A model generated the notes under the pieces. It was not told where the DNA came from and searched no databases. It saw nothing but the letters and a program-made list of their open reading frames with translations. This document shows, one piece after another, positions 20,345 through 32,302 of a stretch of 64,000 nt of DNA. The translations under genes and the position numbers were made by a program. This stretch comes from Yponomeuta sedellus (taxonomy: Eukaryota; Arthropoda; Insecta; Lepidoptera; Yponomeutidae): the NCBI GenBank assembly GCA_934045075.1, contig OW203734.1, forward strand, positions 13,452,016 through 13,516,015, read 5' to 3'. Numbering within the stretch: position 1 is the stretch's first letter; each line of letters starts with the position of its first letter.

Positions 20345-20590
20345 TCAATAAATAAGTAATATTCATGGACATATTACACAGATCTCGCTAACCCTACAAC
20401 TAAATGAGTTGTGTTATAGGTGCTAGCTCGATAATAGATTTAATTTACAATAAATACATACATAACATCGTAGACCCGAGGCAAACTAGAAAAGTTCGTT
20501 TCCTACTTTGACCCGGCCGGGGATTAAACCCGAGACCTCCGGTTTTACAGTCTGCGTTCCAAGCCGTTGCGCCACCGAGGCCGTCTTTGT
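20345..20590 (-). mobile_element. SINE-B copy, near full length
   Basis: tRNA-derived: on the minus strand GACGGCCTCGGTGGCGCAAC, then an A-box-like GGCGCAACGG and B-box-like GGTTTAATCC, a body with AGTTTGCCTCGGGTCTACG, and a tail ending at GTGTAATATGTCCATGAAT. A second copy is at 56916-57166. Confidence 0.75.
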
Positions 20591-20699
20591 TTTAACTTAT
20601 AAAACTTAGTACATGCCATGCCGTAGAAACCCACTATTTATTCGTTTGAGTGTCAATAGTACCATCTAATAGGCACTATACCTTGGCGCAATCTTTCCA

Positions 20700-21043
20700 A
20701 TTCGACTTCAACCCTTGTATGTCCACACTGCTAGGAGACGGTATCTTCCTGGATCGCAGAAAGGTTAGGCCATACTCCACCACAGGGGCCAAGTCCGGGT
20801 TGGTAGGGGACTGTAAGACAGTGGCGGACCTTCCTGTTGGAAGTTATCAAGCCGCCCATAAGGCCTCTGACATGGCTTAACGGCTGTCATTACATAACAG
20901 CCGGCACCAACGGCTTAACGTGCCTTGCGAAGCACGGAAGCACTCGGAAAAAAGCCATTAGCGGTGGTCACGGGACGGTCACCCATCCTGCACCTGACCA
21001 CGCATGTAGTTGCTTAACTCAAGTGATAATTACAATCGACTAG
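20700..21043 (-). mobile_element. 5S-SINE copy, nearly full
   Basis: Spans from the terminal CATACAAGGGTTGAAGTCG (minus) to the 5S-like head; GCAGGATGGGTGACCGTCCC lies near 20970-20990. A few bases of the extreme 5' end are missing. Confidence 0.85.
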
Positions 21044-21112
21044 ACTACAAGCACTTCCCAATTGTAGTTCTATTTACTATGCCTAATAGTAATCAAATAC
21101 AATTTATTATAT

Positions 21113-21360
21113 TTCTTCTTCAGGCTATATTAGTCCACTGGTGGACATAGCCCTCCCCTAAGGAGTGCCATAGCGCAACGTTGTGCCATCATTACGGGAT
21201 AGTGCCCATAATCCCCACGCTGGGCATGCGGGTTGGGGATCGCAGTTTGATGGAATTGTACTGCACCCCCCTGGTTTGTGTTCCTTAGTCGCCTTTTACG
21301 ACACCCGCGGGAAGAATTTGGGTTGGTGCTATTCTCTAGGCTGACACCACACCACACAGC
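21113..21360 (-). mobile_element. RTE-W-type 3' end plus GTCGCCTTTTACGAC segment
   Basis: Antisense of the WRSLGEG...QQWT end at 21118-21230, continuing into GTCGCCTTTTACGACACCCG, a motif common in lepidopteran retroelement fragments. It could be one longer element or two joined fragments. Confidence 0.6.
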
Positions 21361-23041
21361 ACATTAATTATATTTAAATAGATATTAATGTTTAAAGAGC
21401 GACGGAATAGAATTTCTCTGGACTTATTAGTTTCCTGTCTAGTCTACAGGACGGTTGTTCGGATGCCTAAAATGTCATCGTGCGTGACAAGCACTTGTCT
21501 TCGGAGTATAAGCGCTTTTTTTTTACAAACAATAAATTTATTGAAAGCACTTACTGTCTTACAAATGAAACGTTTTGTCACAAAACGAAATATAGTGAAA
21601 AGGGACCAGGGAAATCTGCTGATTCACTCAGGCCACGACACATAGATGCGCGCGAGAGAGGAACCTTTTTTATTTGACATAATATGTCAGGTCAATAGGG
21701 TATATTATACCCTATTGGCCTTATTCTAAATATTTGAATAAACATAACACAGTATGATAAAAAAAATATCGACCTCTCTTACACATTTTGTGAGTAAAAC
21801 ATTTGCGCAATATTAAATCTCAAATATTATTATAGCATGGAACTTCTGGTACTTTTCTGTCTCACGCTCCTACTAAAAGACAATCTCCGGAATTCATTCT
21901 CTATTTATTTACTCCTTTTATTTACCCGAGGACAGAATAAAGACATCTGCCTCGCGTATCCCAAGTAGTAAAAGAATAAATCACTATTGAGTTAGGCGTT
22001 TATTGGTGAATTTGTATGCCATTTGCCACTCGCAATCGTGGGCCATAAATCCATGTCTCTCTCCACGCCGCCGTTTAAATGTCTGCCTGAGAAACATAGT
22101 GAATTCAGCAAGTAAATATTTAATTTTTGTTTTATGTAAAACGGCTACGTCTAGCAAAACTCACTGTTTCATTGAAGGACGAAGTTAAACCGAAGTTTCT
22201 TAGACACATCGGTGGAATTATGTACGATTTATTTCCGGTGTCGTGCCGTGCAGTGCTAATAAATAATGCTGTGGCCTAAACCGAGATGACTGCGGCCTTT
22301 TTACGGCTTTCAGGTATCGTGTAGTCCACATCAGGATTCATTGTTTGTCAATAGACTGTGTTTTTCAGTGAAACAAACTGCTATATACCTACTACTGTAA
22401 CTCTGCAATAAAAGACTTTTTGGAAGGTCCAGATTAAATTACAGTTACTGAAAGAATGCCGATAGTATAAGTACTCAGTCACATAAAAATATTTTTCATT
22501 AATACCTTAAAATCTCGTTTTGTCGTCCAAAATCTTTTGGTAGATAGATAGAGAACACTTTTTTGTCCACAAAAAAGAAATTACACAGATATTTTTTAAC
22601 CAACGAGTAGAGACGGCGACCTAATCACTAAAAAATATCGCTTTCAGAGAGAGAGAAAATTGAATGTTTGACGTTAGTGAAAGAATAATAAGTGACTATA
22701 ATATCGTGAAGAGCTTACGGCTTCATAGACATCATTACCATCTTCATAGTGTTATAGTCCCTTCACAATTATTAGTACAGGTAATTGTGATTATACACAG
22801 TTTTAGTGGTTGTTAAATTTGTATGTGATGGTGGCTAGTGGCTCGAGACTGGCTTGGCTTGTGCTGGTCGTCAGCACACGCAGCGAAATACGGTGCTTGG
22901 CCCATACAAAAATGCATAAAAGTACTTGACGTTCTTCATGAATTTGTTTTGTTTTGTTTACTAGGTAAAACAGTTAGAGTTAATACAAAACATTGCAACA
23001 AATTCTATTGCTTAGCTCTAAATTGACACGCAACGTATCGC
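21361..23041. other. No gene; LINE-J tail at 22530-22600
   Basis: 22540-22600 is the antisense of a LINE-J tail (TAGATAGATAGAGAACACTT, then AAATTACACAGATATTT). 21696-21718 is a small palindrome AATAGGGTATATTATACCCT. 21835-21925 is distantly like 11690-11780. ORFs here are short and not convincing. Confidence 0.45.
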
Positions 23042-23279
23042 ACCCTCAGAACGAAAGAGGCCTAAGTCAAAAATTAGTGAAATTGAGTTGCAATCATAGA
23101 GTCATAAAAAGGTATGCCGTGAACGGAAGATTCGCTATACTCTTTTTTTACAATAAGTGCCTTTGTTTTACTATTCATCGGATAGAGCATACTTTTTATG
23201 TCTCTCTATGATTGTTAGGTACTCAATTATTTGAGTAATTAAACTATTTTTTGACTTAGGCCTCTTTCGTTCTGAGGGT
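23042..23279. mobile_element. MITE with long terminal inverted repeats
   Basis: ACCCTCAGAACGAAAGAGGC at the left is matched by its exact complement at the right, and complementarity continues with gaps for about 90 bases (CCTAAGTCAAAAA, CAATCATAGAG, CATAAAAAG). No coding capacity. Target duplication not clear. Confidence 0.75.
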
Positions 23280-23282
23280 ATG

Positions 23283-23512
23283 ATGATGATATCAACCATT
23301 TATATGTCCTCTGGCTGAGGCACGGGTCTTTTCCTGCATGGAAGGAAGGTTAGGCCGTACTTGGCCGTACACGGGGGCCACGTCCGGGTTGTTGAACGAT
23401 TGTAAGACAGTGGCGGGCTTACTGTCAGAAGTTATCAAGCCTCAAGGCTCAACGACTGCCATTCCATGACAGCCGGCATCAACGGCTTAACGTGCCTTGC
23501 GAAGCACGCACA
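23283..23512 (-). mobile_element. 5S-SINE copy, 5'-truncated
   Basis: Diverged copy with a small internal duplication (GGCCGTACTTGGCCGTAC near 23355) and a deletion around 23440. Confidence 0.8.
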
Positions 23513-24835
23513 AAGTGTACTAGAAAATAAATATACGAAAACTAAAAAACTAGTCCTCATATTTGGGAACAATGAGACAAGTTTTATATACAATTAATTG
23601 CGTATTTGCATCAATTGCATGTATAATTACAGTTCATATAGGAACCCAATGATTTGCAATTTAACAAACTAAACCACGAACTATCAGCGAGCAATCACAT
23701 TTCTATTAGCTACGGTTGTTTGATGACACCAATAAGACAGTTCATCTGTTATAACGTGGTTCAATGAAACGTGAAATAAGGAGAAGCATATGGATTTGAC
23801 AAATTTGAATTTGGCACTGCCGCTTTCGAAGTGGTCTCTTCACCTATCTAGTGTGAGTGAAGCTGGCACTGGACGCTGTATAAATCATCTTATTACGTAG
23901 ACGCTGAGGCAAATTCTTGGACTTGACAGCTAAACTACGAATATGACTTCGGTACCTATGAAGCCGTCCATTGTTGAAGTAAAAATACGATTAGTACAAC
24001 ACTGTTAGCAACGTCCTATAAACTGCGCATTTATTAGTAGAATTAGGCTATGGTTATAAATGTAGCTATAACTCCACAACATGGATAGGTGACGCGTCGG
24101 CATAGAAAGGACTTGTAGCTAGAGCAGGGAAAAGACGCGACACGTTGAATAGCGTTCGTGCCCTCGCCCCGTCTCTTCTGTCTGGGCTACGTCCCGCCCT
24201 TTCAATAGAGTTAGTGTGAATATTACTTCAAAGCATGACGCGTCTTTGCCCAGCGCCTTTTCTATGTGTCGCATGCCTCAGGTTCAGCTTCGAACAATAT
24301 CTTCCTAAGATATAGTGGAACCTTAAATTAGGGATTTATTATATGAATAAGTCCCAGACTCCCAGTCGACTTGTTAACCTTAACTCTTTTATATAGGGTG
24401 TTTTACAATTACCCTTATCTTACCGAGGAGGTTCTGCTACAAAATGGAAAACTTACAATGGGAGAGTGATTAAAATAGAAACAAAAACTGCTTTTTCGCA
24501 CATACATAAATTCTCGCCGATCTCGGCGAGGGATTGGCGGAAAACAGTGTTTGCCACAACTATCTCTTTCTACAGTTATCGAGTCCTTTTCAAACATTTC
24601 TCATCATCCTTCATTAAAGTAGGTTTTAACCACCTATACGACAATAAAAATCTATATCCAATGCTCTATTTATTTACCTTTAGTATTTTAATCCGCCGTT
24701 CGGGGATTTAAGATAAAACTTTTTATCGTAAACTATCATAAAGCCACCAAAAGATTGCTTTTTGCAATTTAAGGTGAGATTATCAAAAAGCGCCAGCTAA
24801 AATGATTTGTTTATTAGCAAGTGGTATAGCAGTGT
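23513..24835. other. No gene seen
   Basis: Unassigned. ORFs at 24415-24711 lie on both strands and look like chance. A segment at 23845-23880 (TCACCTATCTAGTGTG) resembles 5010-5040. Confidence 0.4.
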
Positions 24836-24836
24836 A

Positions 24837-25190
24837 GAAGTACTCGTGGCCTAGCGGAACCGAGTGACTGGAATCAATCACTTGAGTTAAACAACAACGC
24901 GGTCAGATGCAGGATGGGTGACCATCTCGTGACTACCGCTAGCGGCATTTTTCCAAGCGCTTCCGTGCTGTGCAGGGCGTTAAGCCGTTGCTGCCGGTTG
25001 TCATGTAATGACAGTCGTTAAACCGTGTCAGAGGCCTTATGGGCGGCTTAATAACTTCTGACAGCAAGACCCGCCACTGTCTTACAATCCTCCACCAACC
25101 CGGACTTGGTGGTGGTGGTGTTGGTGGAGTGTGGCCTAACCTTACGAGACCCGTGCTCCAGGAGTGGGGACATACAGGGGTCGTTATCGA
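24837..25190 (+). mobile_element. 5S-SINE copy, full length
   Basis: The 5S-like head occupies about 24840-24935 (CTCGTGGCCTAGCGG, GAGTTAAACAACAACGCGG, GCAGGATGGGTGACC). A body with a short GGTGGT expansion near 25108 follows, and the terminal CATACAGGGGTCGTTATCG. Confidence 0.9.
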
Positions 25191-26528
25191 TAGCTTATAA
25201 ATACTTTACATAACTTACTAGCTTGTAAAGTCATTGTTAATAATAATATTAGAACTCTCACCAAGTTAAATTGAACCCATTTTCATTATATTATTTTGTG
25301 TCTTGACAACTTATTTTAAATATTCTATATGATTTCTAGACTGTATTCATATAAGACTAATAGTATTCCAGTGGTCGGTTTTTTTTTTTATGAGTCTAAA
25401 TTAAAGAAAAAGGATAGAAAATAATTTTACGGCATATTTTCTACTAGGCCAATGTAACCTAGACTTTTTAATTGAAAATGAGCCAAGCTTTTATGCGTAC
25501 GACATCGTATTAGTGCGTAGGTTTGGAAAGGCTGTTGCCTCCCCGACACGACCTTCAAATGTTGTGACAGTGCTAAGCAAGCTTCATGCAGGAAAGGTTA
25601 ATCTGTTTTTTTTTATGTGGAAACCTTTACGTAGGCAATTTTCCATGTTTGTTGTGAAAGAATTTAAATTCTGAAAGCGTTTTCATCTTGATGATTGTTC
25701 TCATCAACTTACTTATGCTAATACGGTGATCGTAGTACAGTGCATCCATACATTTATCTGTTTTTTTTTTATTTCATGTTATTATTTATTTGAAAAAAGA
25801 AAACATGAAACAGGCTAAAGTTTATACAAAAAGTTACTACAGGACAATATTAAAGCTGAACCCATAAATATTTTTCACTAAATAGCAATGATGTAGAGTA
25901 ACTGTTGTCAATACTTTCTACAAAACTTTGTAATCTTATAAACGTTAACAATAATAGGTAGAGTAGACTTTCACTAGACAATGAGACAAGACAATAAGTA
26001 AAATTATAAAAGGCCACAAATATTAAGTAATTAATATTATTGATTTCATTTGCTTTGTTTTCTAAGTTACGGACATTTGTGCAGTTATTGCACAAATCTA
26101 CATGTTTACTCTAAAGTGAAAATTAAAATGCAATGTGTTTAATAATGAAATCTCACCTATATACTTTTTTAACCGATTTCAAAAACGAGAAAGTCGAAAT
26201 TTGACTCGCACATTCCATTTATTTTTTGTTGTCTTTGTTCCTTAACTAAGCTTCCATAATTTCTACGTAGGCTCAAAGGACCAATTTAGCAAGCTTAGTT
26301 GGCAAAGTAGAATAAATTTTGCAGAGAAAAATGGCCTTAATTGATTGATTGATTAAAGACGTTTATTGAAAGAAAATTACAAAAAGATACAGAAGTTGGT
26401 TTCTGCAAAACTGCATAACTATAATGATCCGAGTGATTTTCATATTTTCCAATTCTTGACTGGTTTTCACAACACGACCCCATGTTGTAAAATCCCAATT
26501 TAGTACTAGAACAATTAATTGTATTGTA
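25191..26528. other. No gene; LINE tail at 26338-26395
   Basis: TTGATTGATTGATTAAAGACG then TTTATTGAAAG is the antisense of a LINE tail (AATAAACGTC plus (TCAA)n). The rest is AT-rich without assignable content. Confidence 0.4.
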
Positions 26529-26768
26529 TTAGTATGGACCTTTGTCCCACTGCTGGAGCACGGGTGTCTTCCTGCATCGCAGGAACGTTAGACCAGACTT
26601 CACCACGGGGGCCAATTTCGGGTCTGTGGAAAAATATAAGACAGTGGCGTGCTTTACAGTTAGAAGCTATCAAGCCGCCCAGAAGGCCTCTGACATGGTT
26701 TAACGACTGCCATTACATAATAGCTGGCACCAACGGCTTATGATGCCTTGTGATGTACGGATTGTGTT
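26529..26768 (-). mobile_element. 5S-SINE copy, 5'-truncated
   Basis: Diverged copy covering the family 3' two-thirds; the 5S-like head is absent. Confidence 0.8.
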
Positions 26769-27126
26769 CTGTGAATTTAATTATATTTATAATATGAGTA
26801 TACTATAATACAGGAAAATCAGCCTTATCTCTGCGGCAGACAAACTAATAATCTTACACTCCAAAATTGGACAGTTCGCTCAATATAACTTGTACTTTGT
26901 CTCCCAAATTGCAATATGCATTTTACATAGTCCTCAAATCATAGGTCGAAGTTCAAGCTCATACAGTGAATAATGAATAATTGAGAAACTTCAGTTGCTA
27001 TGGGGGTTCCCATGAGGAATTCGTTGTCTATCTTGTGTATGATAAGGTTATCAAGAATTCAACATTTCATACATATTAGGGGTAAGTTCAAATTGGTATA
27101 AACTCTGTTTATGGGTACAAGAAAAC
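26769..27126. other. No gene seen
   Basis: Unassigned AT-rich sequence. Confidence 0.4.
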
Positions 27127-27139
27127 ATGCAAATTAGTA

Positions 27140-27515
27140 TAGTATTTTCTAAGGTTAACACGAGCACTAGACATAATTAAATCTGTTTTTATACGGATTT
27201 ATGCTCGTTTATTACATTTTTACAATTTTCCAACATTTCGGCACTTTTTCAGGTGCCGTGGTCCCGGATGACTGAGGTGGTAGGCGTCTTTTTGAAAGCA
27301 TTAACGGTTAGTTTACAACCCTCGGCAAAAATTACAAATTCATAATTAACTTTTGTAATTTTTGCCAAGGGTAGTAAACTAACCGTTAATGCTTTCAAAA
27401 AGACGCCTACCACCTCAGTCATCCGAGACCACGGCACCTGTAAAAGTGCCGAAACGTTGGGAAATTGTAAAAATGTAATAAACGAGCATAAATCCGTTTA
27501 AAAACAGTTTTAATT
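27140..27515 (+). mobile_element. PLE-1 long palindrome with 13-bp target-site duplication
   Basis: A 376-bp insertion between ATGCAAATTAGTA copies at 27127-27139 and 27516-27528. The two halves are almost perfect complements out to the centre (about 27330-27350), including TGACTGAGGTGGTAGGCG and the hairpin GGCAC...GTGCC. The left end has extra AGTATTTTCTAAGGTTAAC beyond the right arm. No protein-coding part remains. Confidence 0.9.
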
Positions 27516-27528
27516 ATGCAAATTAGTA

Positions 27529-28220
27529 CTTTTACTACACAGTTTTACAGGTATTGATAAACATTTTTGCTGGTTTTCATGCAATGTACGTAGGTATTTC
27601 ACTTTATTCTTAAAAATCGTGAATGATTTTTTTGGAAAGTTAATTATTGCTCTTAATCTCTGTTATTGCTACGTAGCTCACTAAAGAAAAATATACCTTT
27701 TCGTTCTCAAAATGAAGCAGTAACTCAAGTGCAACACTATTCTTATGAAATCTGATCACTGAAATCTGAATAATCTGCAAAACTACATATCATTGATTAG
27801 GTACATTTGTATATTTTAATTTTAAAAAGTAGTCTCGCATGAATGTAGTTTGCTCCAAAGTATGTATCACATTAGCTCAACGCCACAATCAGAACATATA
27901 CGTATAGAATATTTTAAATACATAAAAACCAAATCAATTTATTTCAACATGCAGAATTTACATTCTGTTTGCTAAATGTCAATGTACAATGTAAAATGTA
28001 AGCCGCTGCCTTCGGGCCGTATTGTAGTGGAGAAAAGGGCAGCGGGAAAAAAACTCCACTCTAACCATATTTCTTCAAGTAATCTTAAACCAAATACATT
28101 AGTTGCTACCTATACGTATACCTAATAACATTTCATGATTGCCATTAATAACTTTGAATGACAAAGTATTAGTTAAATGTCTTACATAAGTAGGGAAGAC
28201 ATAAGTGCTGCACACGAACC
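27529..28220. other. No gene seen
   Basis: AT-rich, no ORF above chance, and no repeat recognised. Confidence 0.4.
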
Positions 28221-29290
28221 TTTTTTTTTACCCAGGATAAACCCCAATTACGGGTACCACCGGCTCGGGGGAGCACAGTGGTTATGTCGGACTCCCCGCC
28301 CTGAAAAGGGCGGTATATCGACTAAAACTCCTGGGGTGTTCCTCCACAAAGGACGGGGCCACGGGGACGCTTACGCACACTTCCGCGGCCCCGTCTGCGG
28401 GCGCCCTTTCGGGCACTCCTTCGGCGGCGTCCCTGCCCCGCCCGCAGCGAGAGGGCGAGGAAAAGCCGCATCTCTTCGTTGGAGCGCATAGTGGCCAAGT
28501 GCAAAAGACCTTGGCCACCACACGCCCCAACGCACCGCCCCCTCCACCCCATCGCAACCCGGTCGATGGGATGAGGAGGGCGGCGCACCTCCTCGTTGAG
28601 GCGCATGGGGGCCAACGCATCCAGGCCCCCACACGCCCCACACGCAGGGCCCGTCGCGTCACTCACCAGCGCTTCTCTGAAAGCAGAGCAGGTGGAGAGC
28701 GACCGCGCGGGCCCCGTGCCAGAAGGCACCCTCGGAACACGCAAGGGCGCCCTCCGGCCCGCCGTGATGGAGGCGGAGGGTCCCCCGACCCTCCGCGACC
28801 CAGCGGCCACTCTGGTCCGACTGATACGAGGCGCGCGCGCTTCCGCGCAGCGGCGCCCCCCCAGTCGGTCCTTCAATCGGTTGGTCGCCTGGGTCCCGCT
28901 CCACAGAGTGAAACAAGGCCCACGCGACCCCTCCCGCCGTGATGGAGGCAGAGGGTCCCCCAACCCTCCGCCTACGGCCACTCTGGTCCGACTGGTACAA
29001 GGCGCGCGCGCTTTCGCGCAGCGGCGCCCCCCCAGTCGGTCCTTCAATCGGTTGGTCGCCTGGGTCCCGCTTCACAGGGTGAAACAAGGCCCACGCGACC
29101 CCTCCCGCCAGATTTTTCGCCGCTGGCCAGCAAGATCCCATAAAGAGAAGTTACTGACCAGCGCCCAGGGTGCACCGGCCCTTGCCACTTACCCTTCCCA
29201 CTGGTTCAAGATGAATCAGTAGGAACGGAAGCGGAAGGGCACACGGGGAGGTAATCTGGCATCGCACCCCTCGACGCACCTTAACCTAAC
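28221..29290 (-). mobile_element. GC-rich non-LTR retroelement, likely internally deleted
   Basis: An abrupt GC-rich island in an AT-rich background. Read on the minus strand it ends GGAGTTTTAGTCGATATAC, ...GAGTCCGACATAACCACTG, ...GCCGGTGGTACCCGTAATTG, then poly(A) (T9 on plus at 28221-28229). I associate this 3' end with R1-clade lepidopteran elements. Its 5' half holds tandem repeats (175 and 171 bp at 28761 and 28936) and a weaker duplication (28469-28530 versus 28588-28650). Overlapping long ORFs on both strands are what GC-rich repeats produce and have no reverse-transcriptase motifs. No target-site duplication found. Confidence 0.6.
28761..29106 (-). repeat. Two tandem repeats of about 173 bp
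   Basis: Unit 1 28761-28935 and unit 2 28936-29106 both begin GCCGTGATGGAGGC and share CGCAGCGGCGCCCCCCCAG and TCAATCGGTTGGTCGCC. A small indel near 28800 and substitutions separate them. Tandem repeats in this position are common in non-LTR 5' UTRs, where they can carry promoter activity. Confidence 0.85.
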
Positions 29291-29431
29291 CTTAGTTGCA
29301 ATGTTGGGAATACCAAACTAGTGATGCTCTTTCATTGTGATGGATGTAAACTTAAAGTTGATTTACACATAAATTTGACTGACATCTTTTTAACAATCTG
29401 AATCAAATTATTGGAATATTCTCAATTAACA
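29291..29431. other. No gene seen
   Basis: Short AT-rich gap between two repeats. Confidence 0.4.
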
Positions 29432-29575
29432 AAACTAAGTTTGAAGTTATTTGTCCATTTTTTCTCCAAAATTATCTAGATTTTAATATGGGCACCTACT
29501 TTAAATTGTAACGTTCATTAAGCCCCAGTTTCTGCGCTACTTTGAATAAAACTTTTTAATTTCATTTCATAATTG
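29432..29575 (-). repeat. Rpt-R dispersed repeat
   Basis: Reverse-complement copy of the repeat at 10384 and 40985, with AGTTTCTGCGCTACTTTG near 29527 and AATTATCTAGATTTT near 29469. Confidence 0.65.
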
Positions 29576-30224
29576 CTTAGTTTGATCGTAACTCATGAGC
29601 AGATTGTATAGACAACCTCTCTCTCTGAATGTATGGTATCGAATACCACGACTCAAAATATCCAGCTTAAAAGACTAAGGCATAGCTTACGTGTACGTGT
29701 CCTGAATATAATATTAGCAATGGAGAGGCATCCATAAGTCTGCGTTTGTACAAACTTGTGGTAGATATGATAAAAGTATCAGGGGCACCCGGAAGCATAC
29801 TTTTCATTTGAAACTGGAGTTCCTTAGTATTGTATTATGTATTATTTAGTATTGAACTTTCACTCAATACTAACTTTAACAAAACTCACTTTTTTTCATT
29901 GAGTAGATTAGTTGCTCAGTTACTTATGAAACGTGACTTTTGTAGCTTTTTTGCAGCTGCTCTCACTTATAATATTGTAAACCATAGCGTCGACTTGTCT
30001 CACCGATTTCAATCGCCAAAGATGCCTGCTGAGCCGGGATGTTTCTGGGATGTTTCAGAATTTTCTGAAGTTGCCGCTTAGAAATTTTCATTTACTACAA
30101 GTTTTTTTTTTTTATAAACTTTACATCTTCTAATTAATATTGAATGGTTTGCGCTTTTGTAATATTTAATACTTTAAATCATTTATGTTACAAAGAAACA
30201 ACATTATTATACTATTTTTAATCC
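29576..30224. other. No gene seen
   Basis: An 83-codon plus ORF (29830-30081) has no recognisable motif and a poly(T) tract follows it; I do not call it. Confidence 0.4.
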
Positions 30225-30345
30225 ACTAACCCGTGCTAAGGACAAATTTAAAAACCTATTTAGAGGCAAAAAAATTCACCCATGCCGGGATTCGAACCCG
30301 CAACCTCTGGCAGGGATAGCAAAAATAGGTTTTTAAAGAAACAAC
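30225..30345 (-). mobile_element. SINE-A inverted pair, mostly minus arm
   Basis: Minus arm from CACTAACCCGTGCTAAGGAC to the B box, then an abrupt switch near 30312 to a short plus-strand piece (GGGATAGC, AAAAATAGGTTTTTAAAG). Confidence 0.65.
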
Positions 30346-31610
30346 ATTGTTCTACGAGTATTTTATATACATAACATTCATAAGAAAATTTCCAGAACGG
30401 CGGAATGCGTCAAGCGCGAGTTTACTAAAAAAAACTTTTAGAATAAAAGTAGTTCTCAAGCACCAACTTCGACTGGAGTATACACAAAAACTTGAGCTAA
30501 ACCTCAAATCGCCCAGAGAACTAATTGGATGCTATTCAGCGCGCTTCGTCTCGACCAGCTCTAATGGACGCCCGACTTCAGTATCGTAAGTGACATTTGG
30601 CATGTTTTTTTCGCCCTATAAGGGCACCCTCTGGAGGACACAGGGGAGGGAGGTAGTGAATGCTCACGGATAACAGCACGAACCCAGCCGAGCTGCTAAT
30701 GTGGGACTCACAAGAAGTGCGCCTACCCACTAAACACCACCTTGGCGCTAGGTTTGGTCCTATGGACCCCTAAACCCATATCGGGAGTTAACATATTTCG
30801 TAGAGGACAGTAAAACGTAAATAAGAACAAAGCTACAGAATTTAAAGGTACCTCATTGCCGTGCCTACATTTTTACTCAGAGAGTTAATATGAAGTCTCT
30901 TAATGCGCATGCCGTAAATTTCTACCATTACCTCACATTGCAGGGAGACAAAGAATGATCGTATTTCTCTCGAAATACAATCATTGCATGTAGAAAATAT
31001 AAAAAGAAAGAGATTTGGAAAGGTGCGATTTCTAAGTCCAATGAACTCTGAAAAGCTCTTGTGTTTCTTTCACTGGTGAAATTTAATGTTGTCTTCTCTT
31101 CTTTATTACGCTTTTGGAAATGCTTGCTTTAGTATTTTCGGGACATTACATGAATATTTTATTACTTATGTTTTAGTACTAGAATTGAATAAAATTTAAC
31201 GCTATATCTGCCAAATCGTAAAACCTTTTGATCGATGTATCTAAGCGTAATTTACAATGTCAACCTTACTTACGCATTTAAAAATCACTTTTAGGCATTG
31301 AAAAAACTATAAATAACAAAAAGTCGCCCGACCAAAAAACGACTGTTACGATATTAACGATTCAAAATAGTAACATGCACATAGCTTTGAAGATAATTAC
31401 AAAACAAGCGACTAAATATGGGCATGTTAATATCCCCACATCATGTACTTTATAAGTAATTATGTATGTACCTAATTACAGGGCTAACTATGCTCTAGAA
31501 TATATCTTAATTATCATGGCTTATACGATATTACTAGATATATTATAGGTTTGAATTATTCGACAACAAAAGTGTGTCAATCTAAGTGCTTGTGTGTTCG
31601 ATTTTACTAT
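30346..31610. other. No gene seen
   Basis: 30607-30790 is somewhat GC-richer (AGGGCACCCTCTGGAGGAC...) and may be retroelement-derived, but no frame or motif supports a family. Confidence 0.35.
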
Positions 31611-31611
31611 C

Positions 31612-31921
31612 ATCATAAACCCAGTATGTCCCCACCGAGGGGTACGGGTCTCTTCCTTGTGGAAGGTATAGGTCATACTCCACCACGTGGGCGGTTCCGG
31701 GCTTCGCAAGGTACGTTAAGCAGTTAAACCGGCTGCCGACGATAGATGGCAGTCATTAAGATTTGGCCTTATGGGCGGCTTGATAACTTTTGACAGTAAG
31801 GCCCACTGTCTTACTATTGTCCACCAACCCGGGCTTGGCCCCCGTGATGGAATATGGATTAGCCATCCTGCGATGCCGGAGGAGACCCCAGCGGTGGCGA
31901 CATACAAAGGGTTGATATCAG
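31612..31921. mobile_element. 5S-SINE inverted pair
   Basis: A minus-strand 3' piece (31612-31701) meets a plus-strand 3' piece (31702-31921). Both outer ends are the family 3' terminus (GGTTGATATC type on the right). Same tail-out geometry as the SINE-A pairs. Confidence 0.75.
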
Positions 31922-32302
31922 ACTTTATTCATATGTTCAAGTTAATTATTTTCAGATAAATAAGGAATACGCTATTCAACATTCATAATAAAAGACATAT
32001 CGTTGAGATACCATTGCATACCTACTCCCGACCAAAAGAAATGCCTATAAAATAGGATAGCCTATAAAAGATTCAAAAGAAATATTTCTAATTAGCCACT
32101 TTCTACAGGATATATCGTCTTTGGTAGGTCGAAAGAAGCTAAATTAACCAGTAATTTCAATATATTGCCTTTCAGTTGGAGCTATTTGTTAGAGTTGTGT
32201 AAAGACGGCCACATTTCCGGCCAATACATTTTCTTATTGTATGATAAGTGGTACCGTTTTCCTTCATAATTCAATAAATGTATAATTCATCAGCCCACGT
32301 GC
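31922..32302. other. No gene seen
   Basis: Unassigned AT-rich sequence. Confidence 0.4.

Noticed and set aside
24415..24711. Small ORFs on both strands
   Set aside because: Low-complexity residue make-up and no recognisable family.
28282..29222. Long overlapping ORFs up to 241 codons on both strands
   Set aside because: High GC lowers stop frequency; proteins are Arg/Pro/Gly-rich with no domain, and the region is a non-LTR element's repeated non-coding part.
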